A DNA stretch of 64,000 bases from Halonatronomonas betaini (GTDB taxonomy: Bacteria; Bacillota; Halanaerobiia; Halanaerobiales; Halarsenatibacteraceae), in contig NZ_JADPIE010000006.1 in the NCBI RefSeq assembly GCF_015666175.1, forward strand, positions 62,001 through 126,000. Reading direction: 5' to 3'. The notes under the pieces are model-generated. The model searched no databases. It was not told the DNA's origin and saw only the letters and a list, made by a program, of their open reading frames with translations. Numbering within the stretch: position 1 is the first letter of the stretch; every line of letters starts with the position of its first letter. This document shows, one piece after another, positions 33,161 to 42,853 of this stretch. The translations under genes were made by a program, and so were the position numbers.

Positions 33161-35215
33161 CTAATTCATTTCCTCAAGTTTTTTAATCTTCCAGTCAAGC
33201 GCACCTACCGGGCAGGCTTCTATACATTCACCACATTCTTCACAACTTACCGGTAATGGTTCACCAAAGGCTGTTCCAATCTTAGTTTCATAACCTCTAT
33301 TTTTAAAGCCTAATAAATATTCATTTACAACCTCATTACAAATTTTAATACAGATACCACATTTAATACATTTACCTGGGTCCATGATTATTTGTGGATG
33401 TTCAATATTATAAGAATGATCCATTTTAATATTATCTTTAAAGTGCTCAGGATCAGCTCCAAATTCTTCTGAATGCTCTTTTAATTTACAATCCGTCTTG
33501 GCTGTACAACTACATTCAAAACAACGCTCACCTTCCTGGGCAATTTCTTCTTCAGTAAAAGTATAACTAACTTCTTTAAAAGTTGAAATTCTTTCAGATA
33601 ATTCTATTAAACTCTGTTCTACTCTTTCCTTTTGTTCAGGTTCCTTAAGATAGATTAGCTCATCCTCATTTAAAGACTGCCAGTAACCTCTAGAAACATT
33701 AATCTGGTATTCAGGGTTATACTCTTCACCAGCTAAATAAGCTTTAATACCTAAAGCTGCTCTTCTACCACCGGCAACAGCTTCAACAACTGTTGCTGGT
33801 CCACTAACACAATCTCCAGCAGCAAAAACTGACTGATCAGCCTGGCAGTTATTTTCATTAACATCAACATCGCCCCATTGGTTAGTAGGAACATCCTCTG
33901 GTGCAATAGTTTTCTGACCAATAGCAGCTATAACTGTATCAGCTTCAATTTCAAACTCACTTCCTTCAATTGGAATAGGTCTTCTCCTGCCAGACGCATC
34001 AGGCTCACCTAATTCCATTTTAATGCATTCTAAGACTAACCTGCCATTATCTTTTTCTCTTAAGCTAATTGGCTGAGTTAAGAATTGAAAATCACAACCT
34101 TCTTCCCTTGCCTCATCAATTTCAATCTGTTCAGCAGGCATCTCCTTTTCTGTTCTTCTATAGAGACAGGAGACTTTTTTATCTGTTAATCTGAGTGATG
34201 TACGAACACAGTCCATTGCTGTATTTCCGCCACCAACAACCAGGGTTTCACCTGGGTCTCTCTTAGCTTTCCAGCCATCGTGAGCAATCTCTTCAAGATA
34301 TTCAATCCCATCATAAGCAAGCTCTTCACCTTCAGTTCTCATAGAGCTTGATTTCCAGCTGCCAACAGCAACTACAACTGCATCATATTCTTCTTTCAAA
34401 TCAGATAATTCAATATCTTTACCAAGCTCCTGATTGCATTTAAATTCAATTCCACCCATTTTATTAAAATGATCTAGTTCCTTGTCAAGTAAATCTTTAG
34501 GTAGCCGATATTCTGGAATTCCATATCTTAACATGCCACCTGGTTCAGGCATTCTATCAAATAAAACTGAACCTATCCCTTCAATTCTTAAAAAGTAAGC
34601 TGTTGCAAGACCAGCAGGCCCTGCACCAATTATAGCGACTTTTTCATCTTTTAACTCTTTCATATCTTCCATATATTCTTCATAATGAAGATCAGCAGCT
34701 AACCTTTTAAAATCATTTATAGCTACAGCATCTTCTTTGACATTTCTTCTACAATCCTTTTCACAGAATCTAGGACAGACCCTGCCAATACTAATCGGCA
34801 AAGGTATCCTTTGCTTGATAATATCTAAAGCCAGCAAATGATCACCTTCTCTTCCAGCTCTAACATATTCTTCAACTTTTGCATGAGCTGGACAGGCTAT
34901 AGTACAGGGAGCCTCACAATCCCCACTATGCTCAGATAATAATAAATTTAAGGCTGTCTGTCTCATATCATCTACTTCATGACCTGATGCAGTAATATTC
35001 ATGCCATCCTGTACAGGATTTGAACATGAAGGCAACCAGTTACCAGTATTTTCATCTTTAACAATACAGACGAAACAGGAAGTATTAATACCAACTCTAT
35101 TATCATGACATAATGTTGGAATATCTATTTTATGTTCTTTAGCTACTTCCAAAACTGTCTGACCTGGATTAGCTAATAACTCCTGACCATCAATAGTTAT
35201 TTTAATTTCAGACAT
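33161..35215 (-). CDS. stnC: GltD/NfnB-like flavoprotein with NuoG-type N-terminus, Stn-type transhydrogenase subunit C
   Basis: This 684-residue protein has three parts. The N-terminus (about 1-100) is a [2Fe-2S] domain like NuoG: TLCHDNRVGINTSCFVC and a later SCSNPV Cys. The middle (about 110-540) is the GltD/NfnB-type FAD-NADP(H) module, with Cys-rich CEAPCTIACPAH and CPRFCEKDCRR and dinucleotide motifs AIIGAGPAGLATAYF and VVGGGNTAMDCVRT. The C-terminus has two [4Fe-4S] motifs, CIKCGICIKIC and CEECGECIEACPVGA. This architecture with neighbouring NuoE- and NuoF-like genes matches the StnABC transhydrogenase of Sporomusa. That complex couples NADH, NADPH and ferredoxin. The function is inferred from architecture and gene order. 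Confidence 0.78.
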   Translation of the reverse strand: MSEIKITIDGQELLANPGQTVLEVAKEHKIDIPTLCHDNRVGINTSCFVCIVKDENTGNWLPSCSNPVQDGMNITASGHEVDDMRQTALNLLLSEHSGDCEAPCTIACPAHAKVEEYVRAGREGDHLLALDIIKQRIPLPISIGRVCPRFCEKDCRRNVKEDAVAINDFKRLAADLHYEEYMEDMKELKDEKVAIIGAGPAGLATAYFLRIEGIGSVLFDRMPEPGGMLRYGIPEYRLPKDLLDKELDHFNKMGGIEFKCNQELGKDIELSDLKEEYDAVVVAVGSWKSSSMRTEGEELAYDGIEYLEEIAHDGWKAKRDPGETLVVGGGNTAMDCVRTSLRLTDKKVSCLYRRTEKEMPAEQIEIDEAREEGCDFQFLTQPISLREKDNGRLVLECIKMELGEPDASGRRRPIPIEGSEFEIEADTVIAAIGQKTIAPEDVPTNQWGDVDVNENNCQADQSVFAAGDCVSGPATVVEAVAGGRRAALGIKAYLAGEEYNPEYQINVSRGYWQSLNEDELIYLKEPEQKERVEQSLIELSERISTFKEVSYTFTEEEIAQEGERCFECSCTAKTDCKLKEHSEEFGADPEHFKDNIKMDHSYNIEHPQIIMDPGKCIKCGICIKICNEVVNEYLLGFKNRGYETKIGTAFGEPLPVSCEECGECIEACPVGALDWKIKKLEEMN

Positions 35216-36922
35216 CTATTCTTCCTCCCTTTTAACCCGGGATATTGCATCTACCGGACAAACCTCAATACAACTATTACAACGGGTACATATCTCATTA
35301 TCAACTACAAAATCATCACTTATTGCATCTACAGGACAGACTTTAATACACTGTCCGCATTCAATACAGGTTTCCTGATCGAGATATACATCAACTAATG
35401 CTGTACATTCCATAGCAGCACAATAACCTTCATCTACATGAGCCATATATTCATTTTTAAAGAAATTTAAAGTTGATAAAACAGGTTTGGGAGCTGTCTG
35501 CCCCAGACCACAGAGTGAACCCTTAATTATTTTATCACCAAGATCACTTAAAAGTTGAACATCTTCATGACTGCCTTCTCCACCAGTAATTCTTTCTAAT
35601 GTCTCTAACATTCTTTTGGTTCCAATTCTACAGAAAGTACATTTTCCACAACTCTCTTTTGTTGTAAACTCTAAAAAGTAACGAGCTGTTTCAACCATAC
35701 AGCGTCCTTTATTTATTACAATTAAGCCTCCTGAACCCATAATTGCTCCAAGCTCAGTGAGAGAATCGTAATCAATTGGAGTATCAAAATGTTCTTCAGG
35801 TATACAACCACCACTAGGTCCGCCAATTTGAACTGCCTTAACAGAACCTTCTTCTGCACCTCCAATATCATAAACAACTTCACCAATAGTTATACCCATT
35901 GGTACTTCAACAAGGCCAGAATACTCAAGATCTCCAGCCAGAGCAAAAAGTTTTGTTCCTGTGCTATTTTCAGTTCCAATCTGTGAATATTTTTCTCCAC
36001 CATCTCTAATAATAAGGGGAATATTAGCCAGAGTTTCAACATTATTAATCATGGATGGTCTGCCTTTATAACCGTAATCAGTTGGATAAGGAGGACGAAA
36101 TCTTGGAGTCCCTCTCTTGCCTTCTAGAGAATGGATTAAAGCCGTCTCTTCTCCACAAACAAAAGCTCCTGCCCCTTCTTTTACAGTTATTTTAACATCT
36201 TCCCCATTTAGATTATTATAGCCTGCTTCTTCAAGTTGTTTTATAGCAATATTTAAATTTTTAACAGCCAGTGGATATTCAGCCCTGCAATAAATAAACA
36301 TTCTATTAGCACCTGTTGCATAAGCACCAATTAACATTCCTTCTAATAATTGATGTGGTATAGACTCCATTGTTGAGCGGTCCATGAATGCCCCAGGATC
36401 ACCTTCATCAGCATTACAGATTAAAACTTTATCTTTTTCATCTTTATCAGCTAAAAAACTCCATTTTAAACCAGTTGGAAATCCTCCACCGCCACGACCT
36501 CTTAAACCTGAGGTTTTGACTTCATCAACAATCTGAGCAGGCTCCATTTCTAAAGCTTTTTTAAGAGCAGAATATCCATCATTTTCTTCATATTCTTCAA
36601 TAGAAATCGGGTTAATCTTACCTGCCAGCTCAGTCACATATAATTTCTCTTTCTTCTCTCTATTAGCAGGACTTTCAAAACGAGAATAATCTTCTAAATT
36701 AAGCATTTTATTAATAAATTCTTCTTCTGGTTCAACCTCTTGATAAAAATATGATCCATCTTCAGTCTCTATTTCAACAAGTGGCTCAGCATGACAGTGG
36801 CCAATACATCCAACTTCAACAATTTCAGCATCAGGATTCATCTCTATCATCTTTTCTTTAACCTCTCCTGCACCAGCAGCAATTCCACAGCTGGCCATTC
36901 CAACTTTTATTCTTTTAACCAT
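35216..36922 (-). CDS. stnB: NuoF/HydB-like flavoprotein, Stn-type transhydrogenase subunit B
   Basis: The start is ATG 36922 (MVKRIKVGMASCG), which follows an AAGGAGGAGG site inside the end of stnA. A longer frame would add ten unsupported residues. The 568-residue product has an N-terminal thioredoxin-like [2Fe-2S] domain (MASCGIAAG and GCIGHCHAEPLVEIE). The NuoF FMN/NADH module follows with LRGRGGGGFPTGLKW near 154 and NADEGDPGAFMDR, then the [4Fe-4S] motif ESCGKCTFCRIGTKRM near 425. The C-terminus carries two [4Fe-4S] motifs, CIECGQCIKVCPVDAI and CTRCNSCIEVCPVDAI. This is the bifurcating-type NuoF extension seen in HydB, HylB and StnB. Confidence 0.82.
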   Translation of the reverse strand: MVKRIKVGMASCGIAAGAGEVKEKMIEMNPDAEIVEVGCIGHCHAEPLVEIETEDGSYFYQEVEPEEEFINKMLNLEDYSRFESPANREKKEKLYVTELAGKINPISIEEYEENDGYSALKKALEMEPAQIVDEVKTSGLRGRGGGGFPTGLKWSFLADKDEKDKVLICNADEGDPGAFMDRSTMESIPHQLLEGMLIGAYATGANRMFIYCRAEYPLAVKNLNIAIKQLEEAGYNNLNGEDVKITVKEGAGAFVCGEETALIHSLEGKRGTPRFRPPYPTDYGYKGRPSMINNVETLANIPLIIRDGGEKYSQIGTENSTGTKLFALAGDLEYSGLVEVPMGITIGEVVYDIGGAEEGSVKAVQIGGPSGGCIPEEHFDTPIDYDSLTELGAIMGSGGLIVINKGRCMVETARYFLEFTTKESCGKCTFCRIGTKRMLETLERITGGEGSHEDVQLLSDLGDKIIKGSLCGLGQTAPKPVLSTLNFFKNEYMAHVDEGYCAAMECTALVDVYLDQETCIECGQCIKVCPVDAISDDFVVDNEICTRCNSCIEVCPVDAISRVKREEE

Positions 36923-37373
36923 TGTCAGCCTCCTCCTTCTGGCGATAATCATTTAAGATTTTCAATAACTTTTTCCTTGTTAAATTACCATATACTTTAC
37001 CATTAATACTAATTACAGGAGCAAGACTGCAACAACCCAGACAGGCAACAGCATCCATTGAGAAAATACCGTCTTCATCAGTCTCACCATCTTCTATTCC
37101 TAATTCATCAGTAATCCAATTTAAAACTAAGCTTGAACCTTTTATATGACATGCAGTCCCATCGCAGACTGCAATCTTATATTTTCCTGGCGCTATTCTC
37201 TTAAACTGAGTATAAAAACTTACAACACCTTCTACCTCTACTGGAGCCATAGAAAAAGCCTCACTAATCTCTTCAATATCTTTATCTGATATGTAACCCT
37301 CTAGTTCCTGTCTTTTTTGAAGGGCCTTAATTAAATTGGATTTATTTTTCCCTAACTCTTTTAAATCAGGCAT
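36915..37373 (-). CDS. stnA: NuoE/HydC-like [2Fe-2S] protein, Stn-type transhydrogenase subunit A
   Basis: The likely start is ATG 37373 (MPDLKELGKNKSN), nine bases after an AGGAGG. That site overlaps the end of xseB, so the genes are coupled. A longer in-frame start lies inside xseB but has no advantage. The 152-residue product is a thioredoxin-fold NuoE protein. It has the four [2Fe-2S] cysteines in CDGTACHIKGS near residue 88 and CLGCCSLAPVI near 124. It pairs with the NuoF-like subunit as the NADH-side electron-entry module. The NuoE-NuoF pair also occurs in HydABC hydrogenases, but no hydrogenase catalytic subunit is encoded here. Confidence 0.85.
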   Translation of the reverse strand: MPDLKELGKNKSNLIKALQKRQELEGYISDKDIEEISEAFSMAPVEVEGVVSFYTQFKRIAPGKYKIAVCDGTACHIKGSSLVLNWITDELGIEDGETDEDGIFSMDAVACLGCCSLAPVISINGKVYGNLTRKKLLKILNDYRQKEEADNG

Positions 37374-37374
37374 G

Positions 37375-37647
37375 TTAATCATCCTCCTGTTTATTATTAT
37401 CTTCTCCTGGCAAATCAAATGAAATAATTTTATTGAATTCTCCATCTTCTTTAACAATCTGTTCTAGTTTTCCTTCAGCCTGATCTAATTCCTCCTGACA
37501 AAATTTAATCAATTTTAAACCCTCATTAAACTTATCCATAGCTTCATCAAGCGAAAGAAGATCGCTATCAAGCTCTCTGACTATTGCATCTAATTTATCA
37601 ATTGCCTCTTCAAAAGAAAGTTTATCTTTATCAAGCTTTTCAGTCAT
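37375..37647 (-). CDS. xseB: exodeoxyribonuclease VII small subunit
   Basis: The start is ATG 37647 ([16 protein letters not shown]), behind AAGGAGG and overlapping the end of xseA by 8 bp. The 90-residue product has the helical XseB pattern of FEEAIDKLDAIVRELDSDLL with LDEAMDKFNEGLKLIKFC, which forms the coiled-coil that binds XseA. The C-terminal tail is longer and more acidic than the usual 70-80 residues. Its terminal codons overlap the Shine-Dalgarno of stnA. Confidence 0.92.
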   Translation of the reverse strand: MTEKLDKDKLSFEEAIDKLDAIVRELDSDLLSLDEAMDKFNEGLKLIKFCQEELDQAEGKLEQIVKEDGEFNKIISFDLPGEDNNKQEDD

Positions 37648-38863
37648 TACTGGCCTCCTTAATTTTCTTAACTTCACTTAATACCTGGCCATTATTAAGT
37701 AATGTCTTTATTAAATCGCCTCTTTTTAAATCATCTACAGATGATACAACCTCAGTTCTATCTTCTTCTAGTTTTTCAGTAATTGAATAACCTCTTGATA
37801 ATATTTTTAATGGACTTAAACCATCTAGTTTTAAAGATAACTTAGCTATTTCATCATGTTTGTCTCTAAAATAATTCTCCATGGCCGTACTAAACTCATT
37901 ACTAATATTATCAAATTCCTGTCTTTGATCAGAGATAATTAACTCAGGATTTCTCCAGATTCTATTTTTTAAAATATATCCTAGTTCTTTCCTGGCGTCT
38001 TTTACCTTCTTGTTAATTTTATAATATAATTGCTCATTTAAATTTTTAAACCTATTTCTGATACTAACCATATCTCTAACAGCAAGCTCAGCTGCAGCTG
38101 AGGGAGTAGGAGCCCTTAAATCTGCAGCCATATCGGCAATAGTAAAATCTGTTTCATGGCCAACCCCGGATATTATCGGAGTTTTTGCCTCAACAATTTC
38201 CCGGGCTAAAATTTCATCATTAAAAGACCAGAGATCCTCTAAAGAACCTCCGCCCCTTGATAAAATAATCAAATCAATATCATCTCTACTATCGAGATAT
38301 CTAAGAGATTCTATAAGTTCTCCAACTGATTCACTACCCTGAACTCTAGCTGAAGCAACTAGAATTGATACCCTGGAATCTCTCCTATTTATAACAGAAA
38401 TTATATCTCTAATTGCTGCTCCACCTGCAGAAGTGACAAGCCCAATCTTTTTAGGAAACTCAGGAATTGGTTGTTTGTTTTCATCAGCAAAAAGGCCTTC
38501 TTTCTCTAATTTTTCTTTAAGCATTAAAAACTTCTGATAAAGATCTCCTTCACCTTCTTCAGACATAGCCTCTACATATAACTGATATTCACCTCTAGGT
38601 ACATAGAGATCTATATAACCAAAAGCTCTAACTTTCTGACCGTCTTCAGGCTGAAAATCAAGATTATAATTATTCCCTTTAAACATAACTGCATTAATCT
38701 TTGAATCATCATCTTTTAAACTAAAATACATATGACCAGAACGGTGGTGGTGAAAATTAGAAATCTCACCAACCACCTCAATCTGATTTAAAATGTCATC
38801 ATTTTTCAATAGTTGCTTTATATATCTTGTTACTTCTGAAACAGTAAAATGTTTAGACTCCAT
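37640..38863 (-). CDS. xseA: exodeoxyribonuclease VII large subunit
   Basis: This 407-residue nuclease subunit has an N-terminal OB-fold (about 1-100; [20 protein letters not shown]) and the XseA catalytic core ([17 protein letters not shown] near 140, [15 protein letters not shown] near 205, and [20 protein letters not shown] near 238). The C-terminal coiled region (about 270-370) binds XseB. Its 3' end overlaps xseB, and the gene overlaps folD by 11 bp. The set is standard for clostridial chromosomes. Confidence 0.95.
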   Translation of the reverse strand: MESKHFTVSEVTRYIKQLLKNDDILNQIEVVGEISNFHHHRSGHMYFSLKDDDSKINAVMFKGNNYNLDFQPEDGQKVRAFGYIDLYVPRGEYQLYVEAMSEEGEGDLYQKFLMLKEKLEKEGLFADENKQPIPEFPKKIGLVTSAGGAAIRDIISVINRRDSRVSILVASARVQGSESVGELIESLRYLDSRDDIDLIILSRGGGSLEDLWSFNDEILAREIVEAKTPIISGVGHETDFTIADMAADLRAPTPSAAAELAVRDMVSIRNRFKNLNEQLYYKINKKVKDARKELGYILKNRIWRNPELIISDQRQEFDNISNEFSTAMENYFRDKHDEIAKLSLKLDGLSPLKILSRGYSITEKLEEDRTEVVSSVDDLKRGDLIKTLLNNGQVLSEVKKIKEASND

Positions 38864-39707
38864 GATACTCCCGAGCTTTAACGGTATTCTTCATTAGCAT
38901 AGCTATAGTCATTGGACCTACTCCACCAGGTACTGGAGTAATTGCACCAGCTCTTTCATAAGCTGAATCATATTCAACATCGCCAATTAATTTACCATCA
39001 ACTCTATTGATACCAACATCGATTACACAGGCTCCTTCTTTAACCATTTCACCTGTAATAAAGTTAGGTCTACCAACTGCAGCCACCAGAATATCTGCAT
39101 CAAGAGTTTCAGCTTTTAAATCTTTAGTTCTCGAATGACAAACAGTTATAGTTGCATTTCTTTCCAGTAATAAATGGGCAACTGGCTTACCAACAATATT
39201 ACTCCTTCCAACAATTACAGCATTCTTGCCTTCTATGTCTACACCCTTTCTTTCAATCAACTCAATAATACCTAAAGGTGTACATGGATCAAATCTAAGT
39301 AAGTCCTTCTGACCGCTAAATAGTCGTCCAGTATTGATTGGATGAAAACCATCAACATCTTTTCCCGGATCAATAGCTTCAATAACGGCCAGCTCATCAA
39401 TATGATCTGGAAGAGGTAGCTGGACTAAAATACCATCAATCCTGTTATCATTATTCAGTTGATCAACTAAATTAAGCAATTCTTCCTGACTAATACTGGA
39501 ATCTACATCATGAAGTTCTGAATGGATCCCAATCTCTTCAGCTGCCTTCTCCTTCATGCCAACATATGTTTCGGATGCAGGATTATCACCAACTAAAACA
39601 ACTGCAAGCCCGGGAACTCTCCCCTCTGCTTTTTGATCACTTATCTGGCTCTTAAGTTCCTCTCGAATATTTTTCGCAATCTGCTTTCCATCAATTACTT
39701 TATCCAT
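38853..39707 (-). CDS. folD: bifunctional methylenetetrahydrofolate dehydrogenase/cyclohydrolase
   Basis: It oxidises 5,10-methylene-THF and hydrolyses the methenyl form to formyl-THF. The 284-residue protein shows the conserved [17 protein letters not shown] near residue 49, the substrate region VQLPLPDHI near 96, the NADP-binding [16 protein letters not shown] near 165 and the C-terminal [15 protein letters not shown]. Its lysine in TYVGMKEK corresponds to the catalytic Lys. It begins a run with xseA and xseB and follows a terminator after nusB, so a promoter should lie in the 150-bp gap. A TATAAT at 39771 is a candidate, with no good -35. Confidence 0.95.
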   Translation of the reverse strand: MDKVIDGKQIAKNIREELKSQISDQKAEGRVPGLAVVLVGDNPASETYVGMKEKAAEEIGIHSELHDVDSSISQEELLNLVDQLNNDNRIDGILVQLPLPDHIDELAVIEAIDPGKDVDGFHPINTGRLFSGQKDLLRFDPCTPLGIIELIERKGVDIEGKNAVIVGRSNIVGKPVAHLLLERNATITVCHSRTKDLKAETLDADILVAAVGRPNFITGEMVKEGACVIDVGINRVDGKLIGDVEYDSAYERAGAITPVPGGVGPMTIAMLMKNTVKAREYHGV

Positions 39708-39824
39708 CTTTTTACCTCCTAAGTATATTTAATTAAAATTAAAATTTTTAACTCTCGCTACTAAAATACCATTATAAACTATTCTTTGCAAGTTTACATA
39801 TATTCTGTTAACAATAAAACTTTC

Positions 39825-39848
39825 AAAAAGCCTGCTTCTAAGCAGGCT
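39825..39848 (-). terminator. rho-independent terminator of nusB
   Basis: On the minus strand AGCCTGCTT-AG-AAGCAGGCT forms a perfect 9-bp stem with a two-base loop and is followed by a short T-run. It lies 10 bp past the nusB stop. Confidence 0.85.
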
Positions 39849-39857
39849 AGTTTGTTA

Positions 39858-40265
39858 TTAAATCTTTCCTAAAATTCCATTAATAAATGAAGTGGATTTA
39901 TCTGAACCATATTCCTTTGCAAGTTCTACAGCTTCATTTATAGCAACAGCCTGTGGCACCTTAGGATTATATTTAATTTCAAAAATAGCCAATCTCAAAA
40001 TATTTCTATCAACCCTGGCCATCCGATTAATATTCCAACCAATAGCATTTTCATTAATTAAGCTATCAATCTTAATTAAATTATGGCAAACCCCTTTAAT
40101 CAAATCTTCATGGTACATATCTTCACTTTCCAGATCATTAAAAAGGTTTAAAGGTACACCAATATCTTCTATAGAACAACCTTCTTTTAATTTCTCTTTA
40201 CAATCTAATGAATACAAATATTGTAAGGCTAACTCTCTTTCTTGATGTCGCGAAAGATATTTCAT
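39858..40265 (-). CDS. nusB: transcription antitermination factor NusB
   Basis: This 135-residue all-helical protein binds boxA of rRNA transcripts with S10. It opens with RHQERELALQYLYSLDC and ends with the conserved block AVAINEAVELAKEYGSDKST and FINGILGKI, the usual NusB C-terminus. Mid-protein NRMARVDRNILRLAIFEI is another family mark. It is the last gene of the asp23-amaP-DUF2273-nusB run, an arrangement common in clostridia. Confidence 0.95.
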   Translation of the reverse strand: MKYLSRHQERELALQYLYSLDCKEKLKEGCSIEDIGVPLNLFNDLESEDMYHEDLIKGVCHNLIKIDSLINENAIGWNINRMARVDRNILRLAIFEIKYNPKVPQAVAINEAVELAKEYGSDKSTSFINGILGKI

Positions 40266-40295
40266 CTAAATATTCACCAACTAACAATTTATTTA

Positions 40296-40535
40296 TTATT
40301 TATTCAAAACCCTATTCAAAATTTTAACAATATCATCATTTAAATCATCTCTATTGCCAATCAAAAAGCCTATTACTGTAAATGCTAATATAACAAGAGT
40401 CTTAAAAATCCCAATTGTAAAAATTAATATTGCTAAAATTAAACCTAACAAAGCACCAGTAATTTCAGACCTATAATTAAATATAAACTCTTTAAATAAT
40501 TCTTTTAATTCTGGCCTGGAATCAGAACCATTCAT
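40296..40535 (-). CDS. DUF2273 family small membrane protein
   Basis: This 79-residue protein has two adjoining hydrophobic segments (about residues 22-42 and 45-64) separated by a short turn with Lys. A charged C-terminus, GNRDDLNDDIVKILNRVLNK, follows. DUF2273 proteins accompany AmaP and Asp23 in Firmicutes and are probably part of a membrane-anchored envelope complex. It is 42 bp after amaP and 30 bp before nusB. No enzymatic role is suggested. Confidence 0.88.
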   Translation of the reverse strand: MNGSDSRPELKELFKEFIFNYRSEITGALLGLILAILIFTIGIFKTLVILAFTVIGFLIGNRDDLNDDIVKILNRVLNK

Positions 40536-40577
40536 TAACTATCAACCCCCTTTACAAAGAGGCTTATTTTAAAAAAG

Positions 40578-41249
40578 TTATTCTTTGCTATCAAAGTCAT
40601 TTAAAAAATCTTTAGCATCAGACTTATCTTTAGCATTCAGTTTTTCCTCTTCTTCAGATATATCATTCTGGGCATCTAAATCAGATTCTTCTTTAATTTC
40701 AACTTCGCTTTTTTCTTTCTTAATTTTATTCTTTTTAGATAGAGAATCTACATTATCAATTAAAACCTTAATCTCAGCTAGATCTGTACCAACAGTTTCA
40801 TTTAATCTCTCTTTTATCGAATCCTTTAAATTAGAACTAACTTCAGGAATTGATTGATTACCTTTTACAGTAATCACAAGCTCAATATAAAGCCGATTCT
40901 GTCTGGTATCCAGTTTAATGTCCTTAATATCAATGCCTTCCTGTTCTAAAGTAACAGTTCTAACAATTTTATCAATAGCTTTTAAGGAAATATTAATATC
41001 TCCATTTTTACCTGTCTGTAAAATTGTCGCTTCATCTCTACTTTTCAAAAGTGGATATATAGCTATTGCTGAAATTATTGTTATTACAAGGAAGATAATA
41101 CCTAAAATATAATTTTGATAAAGATCCTGTTCAACTAAACTTAAAAAAGCTTCACCAGTTAAGCCAAAACTATAAATAGTAAATAGTAATGAAATAAACA
41201 TTAATATAATAAGGAGAATAACTGTTATTAACTTATGAATTATCTTCAT
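40578..41249 (-). CDS. amaP: AmaP-like membrane anchor for Asp23
   Basis: This 223-residue protein has two N-terminal transmembrane segments (about residues 5-27 and 47-68), then a soluble domain with the Asp23-like pattern NISLKAIDKIVRTVTLEQEG (about 85-104) and a long Lys/Glu/Asp-rich tail (about 165-223). AmaP tethers Asp23 to the membrane in staphylococci. The tail is acidic and low-complexity, as is common in halophiles. Its start overlaps the end of the asp23-like gene by 17 bp. Confidence 0.88.
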   Translation of the reverse strand: MKIIHKLITVILLIILMFISLLFTIYSFGLTGEAFLSLVEQDLYQNYILGIIFLVITIISAIAIYPLLKSRDEATILQTGKNGDINISLKAIDKIVRTVTLEQEGIDIKDIKLDTRQNRLYIELVITVKGNQSIPEVSSNLKDSIKERLNETVGTDLAEIKVLIDNVDSLSKKNKIKKEKSEVEIKEESDLDAQNDISEEEEKLNAKDKSDAKDFLNDFDSKE

Positions 41250-41649
41250 CTAAATCCTCCTCCTCTTTTTCATCTTCATCAAAATCAATATCATCTTTTT
41301 CTTCACCTTCAGGGAAATTAACTCCCTGTACATGTATATTTACTTCTATAATGTTTAGGCCTGTCATGGCCTCCAGGGTCCTTTTCACCTTATCCTGAAT
41401 TTTCCATGCCAGATCTGGTATAGAATACTCGTATTCAAGAATCAAATAAAGTTCAACCTTTACTTCATTATCATCTTTATCAATCTTTACACCTCTTGAG
41501 AGGTCGCTTCTTCCTAAAACATTAGCCAGTCCCCCGGCAAAACCACCACTCATCGAATAAACACCTTCGATTTCTATGACTGTCAGGCTTGCAATTATTC
41601 CAATAACATCATCTGAAATCGATATTTCACCTATTTTTTTATTGGGCAT
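41233..41649 (-). CDS. Asp23/Gls24 family envelope stress protein
   Basis: This 138-residue protein contains the typical block GEISISDDVIGIIASLTVIE and GVYSMSGGF (near residues 7-37), a central VKVELYLILEYEYSIPDLAW and a conserved IIEVNIHVQGV strand. The C-terminal 25 residues are nearly all Asp and Glu, a halophile-type acidic tail. It is the first gene of the Asp23/AmaP/DUF2273/NusB group. It probably forms a membrane-proximal network that responds to cell-envelope stress. Confidence 0.92.
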   Translation of the reverse strand: MPNKKIGEISISDDVIGIIASLTVIEIEGVYSMSGGFAGGLANVLGRSDLSRGVKIDKDDNEVKVELYLILEYEYSIPDLAWKIQDKVKRTLEAMTGLNIIEVNIHVQGVNFPEGEEKDDIDFDEDEKEEEDLDEDNS

Positions 41650-41682
41650 AATATAACACCCCTTCTCTGTAAAGCTTAATAT

Positions 41683-42825
41683 CTATTCCTTTATCTCTTT
41701 TAATAAATCATTTTCATTTTCATAATCTCCAACAATGATGGCTCCAACCAACTCTCCAGAATCATCTTCAAAAATACGACAATAGGTTCTCTCATCATCA
41801 ACATCAAGCCTTGAATCTACATCTTCACTTTCAGATAAAACACCTATTGAAACAACATTAACATCAGCAACTTTTAAGTTATGTGATGGAACAAAACCAG
41901 TAAATTCAGCATCTTTACCAACCATGACTTTTCCAGCGACTCGGCCTTCCTCCATTGAAGGTGCCCAGATCCCATAAATATTACCATCATACTCAGCAAC
42001 ATCACCGGCTGCATATACATCAGGTATATTTGTAGACATCTGATTATCAACAATAATTCCCCTATTTATTTCAAGCTCTTTATCTTCAACTATTTCAGTA
42101 TTTGGGTTTATTCCAGTCGAAAACAAAACTAAATCTGCAGGGATTTTAGTGCCATCAGCAAGCTCAACTTCTTCAACCTCTTTATTACCAGAGATTTTTT
42201 CTACCCCTGCATCCAGATAAAAATTAAACCCATGCTTTTCTTCTAAAATTAATTTTAATTTATCACCGGCTGCATTATCCAGTTGCCTCTGTAGAAGATG
42301 ATCTGCTCTCTCAACAACTGTAACTTCAAGTCCAGCTTTTATCATATTATAGGCTGATTCAAGTCCTAACAGACCTCCACCAATTACAACAGCCTTCTTG
42401 CAACTTTCAATATGCTCATAAATTTCCCTTGCATCTTCACCATTTCTTAAAGCATAAACCCCACCAAGATCAACACCATCTATAGGTGGAATAAAACTAC
42501 TGGCTCCCTGAGCTAGTAATAACTTATCATAATAAAACTCCTCATTATCATCAGTTACTAAATACTTATTATTAAAATCAACATCAGTTACTTTCTTGCC
42601 TAAGAGTAGTTCTATATCATTTTGTTCAAACCATTCTCTATCATTAATAATTATATCTTCAACAGATATATCACCTGAAAGACATTCAATCAGCCTTGGC
42701 CTGTAATAAAATGGATCCTTTTCTTTACTTATAACTGTAATATCAATATCCTGATCTTTAACTCTATTTATTTCTTTTACAGCTGATATACCAGCCACTC
42801 CTGAACCAAAAATTAAATATCTCAT
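41683..42825 (-). CDS. NADH:rubredoxin oxidoreductase-like FAD protein
   Basis: This 380-residue pyridine-nucleotide-disulphide-family flavoprotein has FAD motif YLIFGSGVAGISAVKEI at the N-terminus and NAD motif AVVIGGGLLGLESAYN near residue 143. IYAAGDVAEYDG near 270 is the second FAD contact. The segment FYYRPRLIECLSG resembles clostridial NADH:rubredoxin reductases (NROR), which have the same length and layout. There is no convincing redox CxxxxC pair, so it is not a glutathione-type reductase. It may deliver electrons to rubredoxin in oxygen or peroxide detoxification. No rubredoxin gene is adjacent. Confidence 0.8.
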   Translation of the reverse strand: MRYLIFGSGVAGISAVKEINRVKDQDIDITVISKEKDPFYYRPRLIECLSGDISVEDIIINDREWFEQNDIELLLGKKVTDVDFNNKYLVTDDNEEFYYDKLLLAQGASSFIPPIDGVDLGGVYALRNGEDAREIYEHIESCKKAVVIGGGLLGLESAYNMIKAGLEVTVVERADHLLQRQLDNAAGDKLKLILEEKHGFNFYLDAGVEKISGNKEVEEVELADGTKIPADLVLFSTGINPNTEIVEDKELEINRGIIVDNQMSTNIPDVYAAGDVAEYDGNIYGIWAPSMEEGRVAGKVMVGKDAEFTGFVPSHNLKVADVNVVSIGVLSESEDVDSRLDVDDERTYCRIFEDDSGELVGAIIVGDYENENDLLKEIKE

Positions 42826-42853
42826 TTATTACCTCCTTGACAAAGCCCAATAA

